In this document: one piece after another, positions 24,992-35,115 of the stretch
How the letters are laid out: every line of letters begins with the position of its first letter
Position numbering within the stretch: position 1 is the first letter of the stretch
DNA from: Ostrinia nubilalis
Taxonomy: Eukaryota; Arthropoda; Insecta; Lepidoptera; Crambidae
Length of the DNA: 64,000 bases
Assembly (NCBI RefSeq): GCF_963855985.1
Contig: NC_087095.1
Span: forward strand, 6,148,001-6,212,000
Direction: 5' to 3'
Notes under the pieces: model-generated
Told to the model about the DNA's origin: nothing
What the model saw: the letters and a program-made list of their open reading frames with translations, nothing else
Databases searched by the model: none
Position numbers and translations under genes: made by a program

Positions 24992-25349
24992 ACCAATCCC
25001 GTAAATAACTATTCTAATTTTACAAATGAGTTACCAAGTCACAAAATTCCCATTCAAACCACATATTTTTACACAACATTCTTGGAAAAGGAAATTGAAC
25101 TTTATAAATAGCTGTAAAACTGAAACTGTCTTTATCGAGCACCGGAAATTATATTAACCAGTAAATGGGGCGGCAAATGTGTGGTCTTACTTTCATTAAT
25201 AAAACCCTATTTATTACCAACAGAGAGATTAAAGTTTTGTCACTAAATTGAAATGAATTTTGAATTTATATTGCCTACATACCTAGGTAGGTATGGTAGG
25301 TAATATAAATTGTAGGGTTGAGAGTATACTTACAATAAAAAAGGGTGTG

Positions 25350-25445
25350 AGGATTCCACTTTGATCACCTGGCTTTGATGACCCACCTGCCAGGTGATCA
25401 AAGTCCACTTCCAGCGACAATTTAGTGTCCTTTGATCACCCACGA
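25350..25445. repeat. GGTGATCAAAG inverted-motif cluster, left
   Basis: Four copies of CTTTGATCACC/GGTGATCAAAG or close variants lie within 90 bp in both orientations. 25,393-25,443 is an inverted copy of 29,141-29,182 (core AATTGTCGCTGGAAGTGGAC). This block directly abuts the 3' end of the CR1-like element. Confidence 0.65.
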
Positions 25446-25676
25446 ATATTTTTTTTAATAAATAAATTCCTTTATTGAAGTTACAAGTTTTATCATTACA
25501 GGGTTTGGTACAACTTCTTTTGAGTTTATAAAAACCTGTATTAGAAGTGTACCCTCTTCTCTGTGGTAATAATTACATAAAAAACTTGTACATAACCAAA
25601 GAAATCACTTAATAATACTAACTAAACTAATAGTAACTTATTAACCATCAAGTTAAGCAGCCAGTGTGTGAACGAG

Positions 25677-25701
25677 TGTGTGTGTGTGTGTGTGTGCGTG
25701 C

Positions 25702-25741
<40 letters not shown>
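25677..25741. repeat. (GT)n microsatellite
   Basis: TG dinucleotides interrupted by GTGCGTGCGTGCG. It lies in the 3' UTR of the CR1-like element, just after its stop codon, so it may be part of that family's tail. Confidence 0.95.
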
Positions 25742-25742
<1 letters not shown>

Positions 25743-25765
25743 GTAATAATGTATTAAAATTAAGA

Positions 25766-28720
25766 TTAAGCACTAGCAAAGGATATGATTTTTTCTGTAT
25801 CATCATAAGTTAAAGATTTCAGATATGACGTAACTAATGTTTTACATTCTAAAAGTGATTTTGTGTAAATGTTTATATTACGATTAATTTTGTTGTAGAT
25901 TTTTATAGATTGAACAGTAAATTGTTTCGATGCAAAATTCGTGCGAGTGCGTGGATAGTCAAGAACTGAGCGTTGAGACCGTTTGTTAGAAATTTTTGGA
26001 TCCGGAACAATATTTTTATGGACACGCAGTACACACTGTAATATGTACAGTTGTCTAACGCTCAGAATATCAGCTTCAGAGTACAATTTAGTGGTTTCAA
26101 ATAACCTTTTCTTTTTAAGCATTACCTTGATAGTGGATCTTTGGGCCCTTTCTATACTTATAAATGTGGTTTTATAAGTTCCACCCCAGATAGGAATGCA
26201 ATATATTAAAATAGATTGTACTAATGAAATATAAATATACATGATGAGTTGCTTGTCAGCGATGTCTCTTAAATATTTGAAGATCCATATCAATTTTCTA
26301 ATACGGTTAGAAACTAGTTCAAGGTGGGGTTGCCAAGAGAGATGTTTGTCTAGCATGATTCCTAAATATTTGGTTGAGTTTAGTTTTTCCAATTTTGTAC
26401 AATCACAGGTGCCATTGTCAGGGTTGTTGCAGTAGTGTGCTGTTATACTTAGTTGAGGATTAGGTTGTGAAGATTCTTTTATTGAGAAAGCTATGAAATT
26501 AGTCTTCGTGGTATTAAGAGAAAGTAGGTTATTATTAAGCCAGTGAATAACGTCGTTAAGTCCTTTCTGAGCCAGCTTGTAAACATCTCCCCAAGTGTCA
26601 CCATGGAAAAGAATTGCGGTATCGTCGGCATATGAAAAAACTTTTCCATTTACTATTTTTAATTCTGTCAGGTCATTAATATAAGCAATAAAGAGTGTAG
26701 GACCCAGGACGCTTCCCTGTGGGACACCAAAATTAGAGGTGGATTGGTCTGAACTAAAAAGCCCGTTACTTATCTTAACACATTGCGTCCTGTCATGTAG
26801 ATAGTCCCTGATTAATTCATGGAAAGTACCTCTAATGCCAATTTTCTCAAGTTTGTAGAGGAGGGTGGGGATAGAGACGGTATCAAATGCCTTTTTTAAA
26901 TCCAGAAAGATACAGAGAGTTTTCTTTTTTTCATCTAGATAATTCGTAATATTTGTAGTTAGGTCAAGTATTGCGTCCTCAGTACCAATACCACGGCGGA
27001 AGCCATATTGCGCTTTTGAAAGCAAGTTATAGTTGTCAAAAAAATTAATCAAACGAGTGTTAATGAGTTTTTCTATTATTTTAGATATAACTGTTAGCAC
27101 CGATATCGGTCTATAGTTATTCACAGCATCTCTATCCCCACCCTTAAAGACCGGATGAATAATTGATTGTTTCAATTGCACTGGGAAGATTCCCCGCTGA
27201 AAACATAGACCACCAAGGTGGGTAATGACAGGTGCTAATTCCTTTCCCGCCATTTTTATGAATTTAGTAGGGATCCCATCCTTACCAGTGGCGGACTCTG
27301 ACCTCAGGTTCATTATGATTGATTCTACTTCAGACACTTCTGGAAGAATAACTCCTATTGAATTAGGCAGGGAAGGCAGTGTAGAAAGATAAGATTTATT
27401 ATGTGTTGAATTGTTTACTATTTTGCTAGCTAAGTCTTTACCTATACTATTAAAGTAATTGTTTACAAACTCTGCTGACTCACTTGGACTATTTTTTGCG
27501 TTTTTAAGTTCGTTATTGTCATTTGATTGTCTGTTTAAGTGCGTTATTGTTTTAATTGTGTTCCATAGGGTCTTGTTATTTTTTTTAGATTTTTGTAATA
27601 GTTCCCTTTCGTACTCTTTTTTTAGTTTTTTTATAAGGTTGTTACAGTGGTTGCGGTATCTTCGATAAGTTATTTTCAAAATCTCGTTTGTGTTGTCTAA
27701 TCGTAGTTGTCGTTGCAGGTTGTTTCTGTGTTTTATACATTTCAGAACACCCGGAGTGATCCAGGGCTTAATAATTCTTTTATTTGAAGGTATTTTAGTT
27801 ATTTTGGTGTGTTTATCTAAGCATTTTGTTATTAGTGTTATTAAGCTACTACACAATATATTGGGATCCTGTAAAATTAATAAGTCAGCCATGTTATGTG
27901 TCTGCAGTGTTACTAAGGCTTCCGTATAATTAGTGGTAGTTCTTATTCTATTCGGTTTAATTGATTGTAGTTTATTATATATGAATACTAGGACCATTTT
28001 GTGATCGGTAATAGTAGTGTCTAGCACTGCCACAGTTGCATCAACTTTATTGGTACCAATATTACTGAAAATGTGATCGAGACAACTATTAATTCTGGTA
28101 TCCAATCTATGTGCTGGTTGGAGGCTATGTGAAGCGAGCATGTCAAGGTATTGGTCAGAGTATCTATCATAGTTACCAATCATTATATTAATATTAAAAT
28201 CACCGGTCAGTATTAGATTTTTTGTTAAGTTTATTTGGTTTAAATAATTATCAAGTGATTCTATGAATTTTGATGGGTTTTTTTCCGACGGCGATCTATA
28301 AATGCAGACTATTGTGTAAGAAAGCATAGTTATTTCCAAACATGATGCTCCAGAGAGTGAGACTTCTTTAACTGAGTGAGGAATGTTATCTTTTATAAAC
28401 GCAACTACACCATCGTTTTGATTTGTTTTTATTGTAGAACCATGTGTTATGTAATCTGGCTTTAAAGGAAGAGGTTTACTGTTGTTGATTCTGCATTCAG
28501 TCAAGATTATTGCATCAATTGTGTGTGGGAGCATGTTGAGGTTAATATCCAGATCGTCAATATTAGAGGATTTGTGTATGCTTCTGATGTTTTGGATGAT
28601 GAGTGAGCAATCTGGTCTTCTTACCGGAACATGTTCTACAAGTTGTTCAATGGAGCAGCTCAATGACTTTATGTGTTGTAAGGAGTCTAATTCTTGTAAG
28701 ACCTTACAGCTTTTATCCAT
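25766..28720 (-). CDS. endonuclease-reverse transcriptase of a CR1/Jockey-type retrotransposon
   Basis: A 984-residue protein that nicks chromosomal DNA and copies its own RNA into the nick. The N-terminal apurinic-type endonuclease shows the expected catalytic signatures: NIRSI (~44), TEC with E75, GDFN with D174 and N176, LDHIF (214-218) and TDHKMV with D239-H240. The reverse transcriptase follows from ~470: NYRPIS (535), FLDLKKAFDTV with D607, GVPQGSVLGP (665), and the catalytic YADD at 697-700. The remaining ~280 residues are the usual thumb and C-terminal region. The start is the first Met with in-frame coding character. The frame has no stop, so this copy could be young. It lies antisense to the window and no ORF1 partner is present. 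CR1 versus other Jockey-superfamily clades cannot be settled by eye. Confidence 0.9.
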   Translation of the reverse strand: MDKSCKVLQELDSLQHIKSLSCSIEQLVEHVPVRRPDCSLIIQNIRSIHKSSNIDDLDINLNMLPHTIDAIILTECRINNSKPLPLKPDYITHGSTIKTNQNDGVVAFIKDNIPHSVKEVSLSGASCLEITMLSYTIVCIYRSPSEKNPSKFIESLDNYLNQINLTKNLILTGDFNINIMIGNYDRYSDQYLDMLASHSLQPAHRLDTRINSCLDHIFSNIGTNKVDATVAVLDTTITDHKMVLVFIYNKLQSIKPNRIRTTTNYTEALVTLQTHNMADLLILQDPNILCSSLITLITKCLDKHTKITKIPSNKRIIKPWITPGVLKCIKHRNNLQRQLRLDNTNEILKITYRRYRNHCNNLIKKLKKEYERELLQKSKKNNKTLWNTIKTITHLNRQSNDNNELKNAKNSPSESAEFVNNYFNSIGKDLASKIVNNSTHNKSYLSTLPSLPNSIGVILPEVSEVESIIMNLRSESATGKDGIPTKFIKMAGKELAPVITHLGGLCFQRGIFPVQLKQSIIHPVFKGGDRDAVNNYRPISVLTVISKIIEKLINTRLINFFDNYNLLSKAQYGFRRGIGTEDAILDLTTNITNYLDEKKKTLCIFLDLKKAFDTVSIPTLLYKLEKIGIRGTFHELIRDYLHDRTQCVKISNGLFSSDQSTSNFGVPQGSVLGPTLFIAYINDLTELKIVNGKVFSYADDTAILFHGDTWGDVYKLAQKGLNDVIHWLNNNLLSLNTTKTNFIAFSIKESSQPNPQLSITAHYCNNPDNGTCDCTKLEKLNSTKYLGIMLDKHLSWQPHLELVSNRIRKLIWIFKYLRDIADKQLIMYIYISLVQSILIYCIPIWGGTYKTTFISIERAQRSTIKVMLKKKRLFETTKLYSEADILSVRQLYILQCVLRVHKNIVPDPKISNKRSQRSVLDYPRTRTNFASKQFTVQSIKIYNKINRNINIYTKSLLECKTLVTSYLKSLTYDDTEKIISFASA

Positions 28721-28850
28721 TTTCTCTGAGTGATAAATGGAAGGTGTAAGATATTTTGATCTTTATTATTATTTTGGATGGTTGAATGAATTGTAAATTG
28801 GGTGTTCGTCGCAGTATACTATTCTTTTGCAGGCATTTGTAGTATTCGTG

Positions 28851-29185
28851 ATGCCCTGGGTGATCAAAGTGGACTCCAGTTTAATTATTATTTTATTGTC
28901 CTTTGAATGATTGAATGTACGGACAAACATTGTTAAGGTAAGTAACGCTTTAAAATATTTCATGCTGTAAAAAAAATGTAAAATAAGAAAATGAGAAAAT
29001 AAGAAAATGTTTGTACTTACAACAATTGGACATGACGTGTCTATTCAGTTCAGAGGTGTGATTTGTATGTAGGTGATCAAAGGACACTAAAATAATAATT
29101 AAACTGGAGTCCACTTTGATCACCCAGGGCATCATATCTGTGGGTGATCAAAGGACATTAAATTGTCGCTGGAAGTGGACTTTGT
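28851..29185. repeat. GGTGATCAAAG inverted-motif cluster, right
   Basis: 28,851-28,912 and 29,070-29,135 form a hairpin with arms of about 60 bp (GATGCCCTGGGTGATCAAAG with its inverse; 'taattattatttta' inside). 29,141-29,182 repeats, inverted, the sequence on the far side of the CR1-like element. Together with the left cluster this may be one older element split by the retrotransposon. Confidence 0.6.
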
Positions 29186-29876
29186 GGAATAGACCAAAAA
29201 AAGTGAGTTAAAAGTTTTTTCATCTAACAGATATCTCTAGTTAAAAGTTTATTGTATCCGAAATATAAAATCCTAATAGCCTATTTGAAGCCTTTATCAA
29301 AAACTGGTAGTACCTACTGCCCTTTGATGCCTGGATATTAATTATTACCTAAGTTCCAACCATAATGTGACAGCTGATGTTTTTTTTGTTATATTTTGTT
29401 GTGCGGTTTGCCATAGGGTTTGCCCATAATATTCAAGTAAATATTATTCAAGTAAAATAAGATTTGATGAAACAATGAATATTGGATGAATGAAAGATGA
29501 GATGATAAATTCCCCCTACCCTTCATTTAGTAAAGTGCCACATCTTTACTGAATGAAACCAGACGCGGACTTCTTGAGTGAACTTGAAAAAACCAATGTT
29601 ATGTTGTCCTTATCTCATCACCTTTACGACTCCTAAGGCTTTATTTATTTATTTATTATTAAAGATTTTCCAACAACATATCATTTCACATGCATCGTTA
29701 CATTATTAGAAAGCTAGAATCTAAAAGCTTTGGCACACAGCCGGCATGAGTCACGCAGAGATAAGTATCCATACACGATTGAACTTCTCACGCTACTACT
29801 TATACACGCATGTCCCATACATGGTTTCGTTATGAATGGATAAGTTGCGTCACTATAACACGGCTAAGTGCCAAAT
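29186..29876. other. No feature seen
   Basis: AT-rich sequence with a short TTTA/TTAT run near 29,641. Confidence 0.5.
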
Positions 29877-30114
29877 CTATACTAATAATAATCAATACAA
29901 AGTAATATTATAAAGCTGAAGAGTTTGTTTGTTTATTGGTGTAAACGCTCTAATCTCAGGAACTACTGAGCTGATTTCAAAATATTTTTTGAGTTTGATA
30001 GCCCATTTATTGAAATCATCCTACAGCCCATGGGAGCGGAGCAGTAAAGAAAAATGTGCAAAAACGGGAAATACTATTCAATTTCACGCGTACGAAGTCG
30101 CAGGTACAGCTAGT
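29877..30114 (+). repeat. Lepidopteran 'tctcaggaactactg' interspersed repeat
   Basis: From CTATACTAATAATAATCAAT through TCTCAGGAACTACTGAGC, 'gggagcggagcagtaa' and ACGAAGTCGCAGGTACAGCTA. I recognise it as an abundant lepidopteran repeat (Lep1/Helitron-like). A few indels suggest an old copy. Confidence 0.65.
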
Positions 30115-31441
30115 GATTCATAATTTTTTTATTCTGAATAAGCTTTACTAAAAGATAGCTCAAAGACTGTTCATGCTTGAAAGGCTTAACTTTGCTGGAA
30201 TACCTTTGTCAGGCAGACTGAGGTGACTAAGTTTGTTGCGGATTTTCTCAGCACTTGCTGAAAATATTTGTCTCGAAGAGCTGCTAAGTGTCCAAAAGAT
30301 TAATGACACTTATAAGGGACACTAAAGAGAAACAATTAAACTTTTTTACTACTTAAGATAGGGAAAGCTAATTAAGAAATTAGCTTTGACCACTATTTTA
30401 CAGTGTAATTATAACCAATTTTGATTACGCAGACAAAACATTCTAATTTGAGTTCAGCAGAGTATAAATAAGTTAGGAACAAAATATGTGCAGTTTTATT
30501 GCAGTAAAGTTTAAAATATTTGATTAGTTAATATTTATTGTGTGTACTGTGTACCAATGAGTACAATACTCACATGGGCTATACACTGAAATGTATACTA
30601 AAGTGATTTTTACAAAAATAAACACCTGCGGGCCACCGGGGACCGAGAAATGTGTGCGTAATATGAGAACCTGTAATTTCAACTTCTGACACAAAAAAGA
30701 TATAGTGGAAGGAAAGTATTTATATATCAAGGCACAAATAACAATAAATAATGAACATTAACCCTGTCTGCCCACACGAGGTTAATGTCCTTATTGCAAA
30801 CATTATAAGTTACATGAAAAGTAAACCTAATAGAGCTTAATATTATAATAAAATTAAACAAAACGTCTGTGTTTAGTTTACAATGGCCGCATCTTTATTA
30901 TTTACAAGTCATTTACTTTTATGCCCCACACTTAATTCAAAACATTTTAAGTAAATGAATTTACATTTCTACTAAACTACACCACAACGAAAATGTATGA
31001 TGATAAAATAACATTTTCAATGTTCCATTTGCTTTCAAAGGAAAATTCACACGTTGTATTTTAGTTATCAGTACATTACTCTACTATTTTATTTTAGTTT
31101 GACCCGAAGCTTGACTGGATGGGAAACTGGTTGACTGGCATTAAGCTCGCCTTTGTGTACCTTAAATGCTGAGCATTGTAGTTTTAAATAAATAAAAAAA
31201 CTTAAAAAATACGAACCACCATTATTAGGTTCTGTTGATCGACGGTATACAGCGAACTTAAGTTGTCTGTGTTGTAAGGTAAGCTTTTCCAGAAAAATAT
31301 TTCTTTCGTGGAACTTAAGGTAAACAGAATGAGTTTCTAGGGTTTGTTAGAGCGCTACATCATCGCGTTTTAATGGCACTTTATATGTCACTTCCGGATA
31401 AAGCTCGTGCTTTGTTTGATATTATATGTAGTACTATTTAG
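30115..31441. other. No feature seen
   Basis: AT-rich DNA without paired repeats or convincing open frames. Confidence 0.55.
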
Positions 31442-31690
31442 TAGCAGGGGAGACCGAGGTGAGTTGTAACAGAGGAGAGTTGTAACATAGTCGATTTTAT
31501 GGAACTTATTGACCAGTATCGTGCTCGTAACAGTGCGCGTTTTGTAGTTTGTCTCGAGCTAACAAATGCGCGCTGTTGCGACCTCGCTGATAGTTAATAC
31601 AGTTACATTCTGGATGCAGCGATATAATCCCTTGCTGATTGATCCCTTTTGAGCTTTGAAACTCATTACTTTTTACCCTCCTTGCCTGGG
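31442..31690 (+). mobile_element. One-ended remnant of a word-array element
   Basis: TA followed by GCAGGGGAGACCGAGGTGAG and two copies of GAGAGTTGTAAC/GTGAGTTGTAAC look like the left terminus of an element built like those at 41.9 and 62.8 kb. No inverted right end was found. The right limit is a guess. Confidence 0.35.
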
Positions 31691-32472
31691 TGTAATTCAT
31701 ACAGTCACAGATCGTTATATAGTTTACCTAGGTAGGTATATGTTATTTTTAGAAAGGAATAATATTATTGTAACATGATGGATGTGGGCAACGGAAACCC
31801 AGGGGACAGAGGCTGGTTTTATTTTTGGTACCAATTTTTTTTTACTTTCTTTCAATCCGTATAGTAGTTTTAGCACTCCTCACAAACTTTCGTATTTATA
31901 ATATTAGCGAGTACAATACTGGCACTCCAGACATTTTAAACGGATTTTGTATTTTGTCTGACTCTACATTTTGGCTCGCTGTTATGATGAAAGCAATTTG
32001 GTTTTATTGAGATAAACACACATAACTATGATAAACGTTTTCGAGCACGAAATTGCGGGCACAGGCAGTAACTAGCTAACATAATAGGTAGAAACATGAT
32101 GTAGAATAATTTCGTTTTGTTATTATGTGTATTCCCAAACTGAGAAAACTATCTGTGGAAATAGCGCCAATACAGTCTATAAAATACGATACAATCGATA
32201 TTTATGTGATTCTATAAATGAACTAGCAGTAGTCCAAAACTTTGCCTGCGTAGAGTTTATAACTTGTAGTAAATAGCACCTATAAAACTGTATTAATAGT
32301 AAAAAAAAACTCCTTGCTTCATATAAACTTTGAACATGTTTTTTATTTTTTCCAAACAATCCTTCCAAACAAAATAAACCTACGAGCTGCTACTCTTTAC
32401 CCGACTGCGCCAGAAGGAGAATTACATTATTACACAAGGTATAAAGTTTTATTGTGCACCTACGAGTATGTA
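31691..32472. other. No feature seen
   Basis: AT-rich sequence, no supported gene. Confidence 0.5.
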
Positions 32473-32944
32473 CAGTCGCGGAATGAAAAGGTTCGTCACC
32501 TTAGTGTCGGTTTTCGCTTGCACTATGTACTGTAAGAGTCAAACCTGCCAACATAACAGTGCAAGAAACAGTGCTGCTAACATTTAAATAAATATGACGT
32601 TTGCTAATGAATAAGGTTTTGCTTGTTTATTTTTCTATCCCGTCCAGTGCAATGCAATGATGACATTGACCAATTGACAATAGTTTTTTTTTTATTTAAT
32701 AGAAATAATAATGACAGGTTGAACCAACAAGAAGGTTTTAGTTTATAAATCTAATCTTCTTGACAAGATAAATCGTCAAACAACTCTGATCTGAATAATT
32801 TTGAACTTTACTGACGAACAGTTAAAGATTACTTTCTCTAACTCGAGATTATTCTGTAACATAGTTTCAAAAGGTAATATGTGCTCGCGATTCGTTGAAG
32901 GAATCAATTTGAAAACTGACGAACCTTTTCATTCCGTGACTGTA
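32471..32944. mobile_element. Tc1/mariner-type MITE, 470 bp
   Basis: TA flanks termini CAGTCGCGGAATGAAAAGG (left) and CAGTCACGGAATGAAAAGG (right, inverted); the match extends to GTTCGTC. A TA target and a CAGT start are typical of Tc1/mariner elements. There is no transposase. Confidence 0.8.
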
Positions 32945-34274
32945 CATATATTAATATCACCCCAGTTAATAAAAACAATAAGCCATTACATTATCTAGCG
33001 CGTTGGTATTGATTTATTCAGTAAGTTTCTTCTAGTGAGATTGCTACCGGGTTCGCCTTTGTATACAGGGTGTTTAAGAATATGAGCCAATCTTTTTTAT
33101 ATTTCCGTATAATTAAACATTTTTTTATTGAGAAAATGTGTTCCCTCAACGAATAACAACACGTGATATTGTAACAGGAGAAAAGATTTTTTAATAAAAA
33201 TCAAGGATAAATCAGAGTGCTCTTCAAAAGCCCTTCAACGAGAATACGTACACAATAAACAATTATTGTTTATTGTCTGTGTATGTAATAATGTAATATT
33301 AAAAAAAATCTTGAAAAATAATATTGAAATTTACTTACAGAATATTTATTAAAGTTACTTACCTCTTATAGGATTGGAATAGGATTTCTGTTCTTACACG
33401 TTCGTTCGTTTCAGCCAAATGATGTCCACTGCTGTCAAAGGCTTTCCACAATGAACGGTACTTCGCTGCCCGCATCCAGGTTCTTCCCGCGATCTTTACC
33501 AGACCGTCGCACGGTGGTCCCGATTTAATAAAACATGGACATTGATGCTAGAAGCACGAAATTTTTTTTGATGGTTACTGCTATGATAACTAATAAGGCA
33601 AAAAAATATTACAATCCTACGACGTCTATTTCGTAGTAAAAAAAAATATATACATATTTTTTGTATGGAAGAAATTACGTTTCTGTCAATTTTTCGAAAT
33701 TCTTAAACGATGTCAAGATGCCGATCACACATGTTATAAAACAAGTGATTCTGAGTATTTCATGCGAAGATACTTGTCACTTATCTCTGCGTACTTTTGA
33801 GTTATCGAGGGTTGAAAAATCGATTTTTTTATATTAAATATTTCCACGAAAAATTGCCAGAATTACAATATGGTGTATAAGGGACACTTTTGATGACACA
33901 TAACAACGACTCGCACTCGCGCGCGCTCGTATGCATCAACTTTTACTAAAATAAAAAAAAATTAAGGGAAATACTTAATACAAAGTTGTATGTATAGGTC
34001 CGCTGGCCGTCAAAAAGTAGCTTATACGAGAGGTTGCCCAATTCACAATATGTCCATCATTGATAACTCACACAAATATCGTCTCTCTCTGAAGGATAAC
34101 AAGTTTTTTTTGTTTCCAGAAGCTCTTGATAGGATGGAAGCCCATAAATACTCTCTGAAGCGAGAATGAATCTCAAATTGCGATGTTGCCATTTTGACAA
34201 ATTACATGATGTAACTAGCGCTAACGTTTATCTTCAGGTAGACACAGTTTTAATTTAAAAGATTGTCTACTATT

Positions 34275-34571
34275 TCACACTGTTCTTCGTTTTGGAACAG
34301 TTCTTTGATTATAGGTAGTCGCTAATTTCGTTTTATTAGACTCTTTCAGTTTAGCACATAAAGCGTAAACTAATTCCTCCTCAGAATGATCTAAAAGTGT
34401 TAGAGAGCGCCTCTTCTTCTGCAGAAGAAAAATTTTGCATAAATCTTCAAAAGGTTTTTTATTTATACTAAAAGTCGATGGTTGCACATCTACTTCCGCA
34501 GCCTCATCAACTGGAGCGTCTTCCTCAGTATTAACGTTGTCTATGCGTTGTGTTAACTCGGTAAAAAACAT
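34275..34571 (-). CDS. 98-residue ORF, left arm of the Transib-type palindrome
   Basis: I do not recognise this protein. It starts MFFTELTQRI, has an acidic stretch (about residues 16-30, rich in E, D and A), then a short helical-looking region and a K/R-rich run (LQKKRRS, about 50), a predicted amphipathic helix (EEELVYALCAKLKES) and a basic end PKRRTV. The twin on the right arm differs at two visible positions (F for L near residue 49, V for I near 68). It diverges from its twin across a 247-bp spacer. It might be the N-terminal or last exon of a captured gene or a transposon accessory ORF; no catalytic motif is visible. Confidence 0.4.
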   Translation of the reverse strand: MFFTELTQRIDNVNTEEDAPVDEAAEVDVQPSTFSINKKPFEDLCKIFLLQKKRRSLTLLDHSEEELVYALCAKLKESNKTKLATTYNQRTVPKRRTV

Positions 34572-34818
34572 TGTTTAAATCTATATTTTTACATTTCGGC
34601 CAGACCATTTCAGACTAAAATGACGAACGTATTGGCAATGAATTGTCTTCCGAAGATTTGAGTAATTATCAAATCATTAAGTCGTAATTTTACAAGAAAT
34701 ATATCAAAGAAGATATGGTCTGCTTCCAGTAGAGCCCAAAAGACATTTTTGCACCAGAATTCGCATTGGCTAGACTCTGAAACTGTCTGGCCGAATTGTA
34801 AAAATATAGATTTAAACA

Positions 34819-35115
34819 ATGTTTTTTACCGAGTTAACACAACGCATAGACAACGTTAATACTGAGGAAGACGCTCCAGTTGATGAGGCTGCGGAAGTAG
34901 ATGTGCAACCATCGACTTTTAGTATAAATAAAAAACCTTTTGAAGATTTATGCAAAATTCTTCTTCTGCAGAAGAAGAGGCGCTCTCTAACACTTTTAGA
35001 TCATTCTGAGGAGGAATTAATTTACGCTTTATGTGCTAAACTGAAAGAGTCTAACAAAACGAAATTAGCGACTACCTATAATCAAAGAACTGTTCCAAAA
35101 CGAAGAACAGTGTGA
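34819..35115 (+). CDS. 98-residue ORF, right arm of the Transib-type palindrome
   Basis: This is the mirror copy of the left-arm ORF with the same start, length and ending. Both copies have stayed open while sitting in DNA with almost no divergence between arms, so the youth of the palindrome alone could explain it. The shared spacer could act as a two-way promoter, but I see no clear TATA box or initiator. The function is unknown. Confidence 0.4.
   Translation: MFFTELTQRIDNVNTEEDAPVDEAAEVDVQPSTFSINKKPFEDLCKILLLQKKRRSLTLLDHSEEELIYALCAKLKESNKTKLATTYNQRTVPKRRTV

Larger units (their letters stand above)
25446..28850 (-). mobile_element. CR1/Jockey-type non-LTR retrotransposon, ORF2 intact
   Basis: On the minus strand, a 130-bp leader precedes an uninterrupted 984-codon ORF. 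A 3' UTR follows with a (CA)n run and an A-rich end near 25,446-25,456. No ORF1 is found upstream, so the copy is either 5' truncated between ORF1 and ORF2 or belongs to a single-ORF type. Target duplications could not be fixed because both flanks lie in the inverted GATCAAAG repeats. The 5' edge is approximate. Confidence 0.75.

Noticed and set aside
34610..34819. 69-codon minus-strand frame across the palindrome centre
   Set aside because: It overlaps the ORF start on the other strand, is hydrophobic without pattern and has no partner in the opposite arm.
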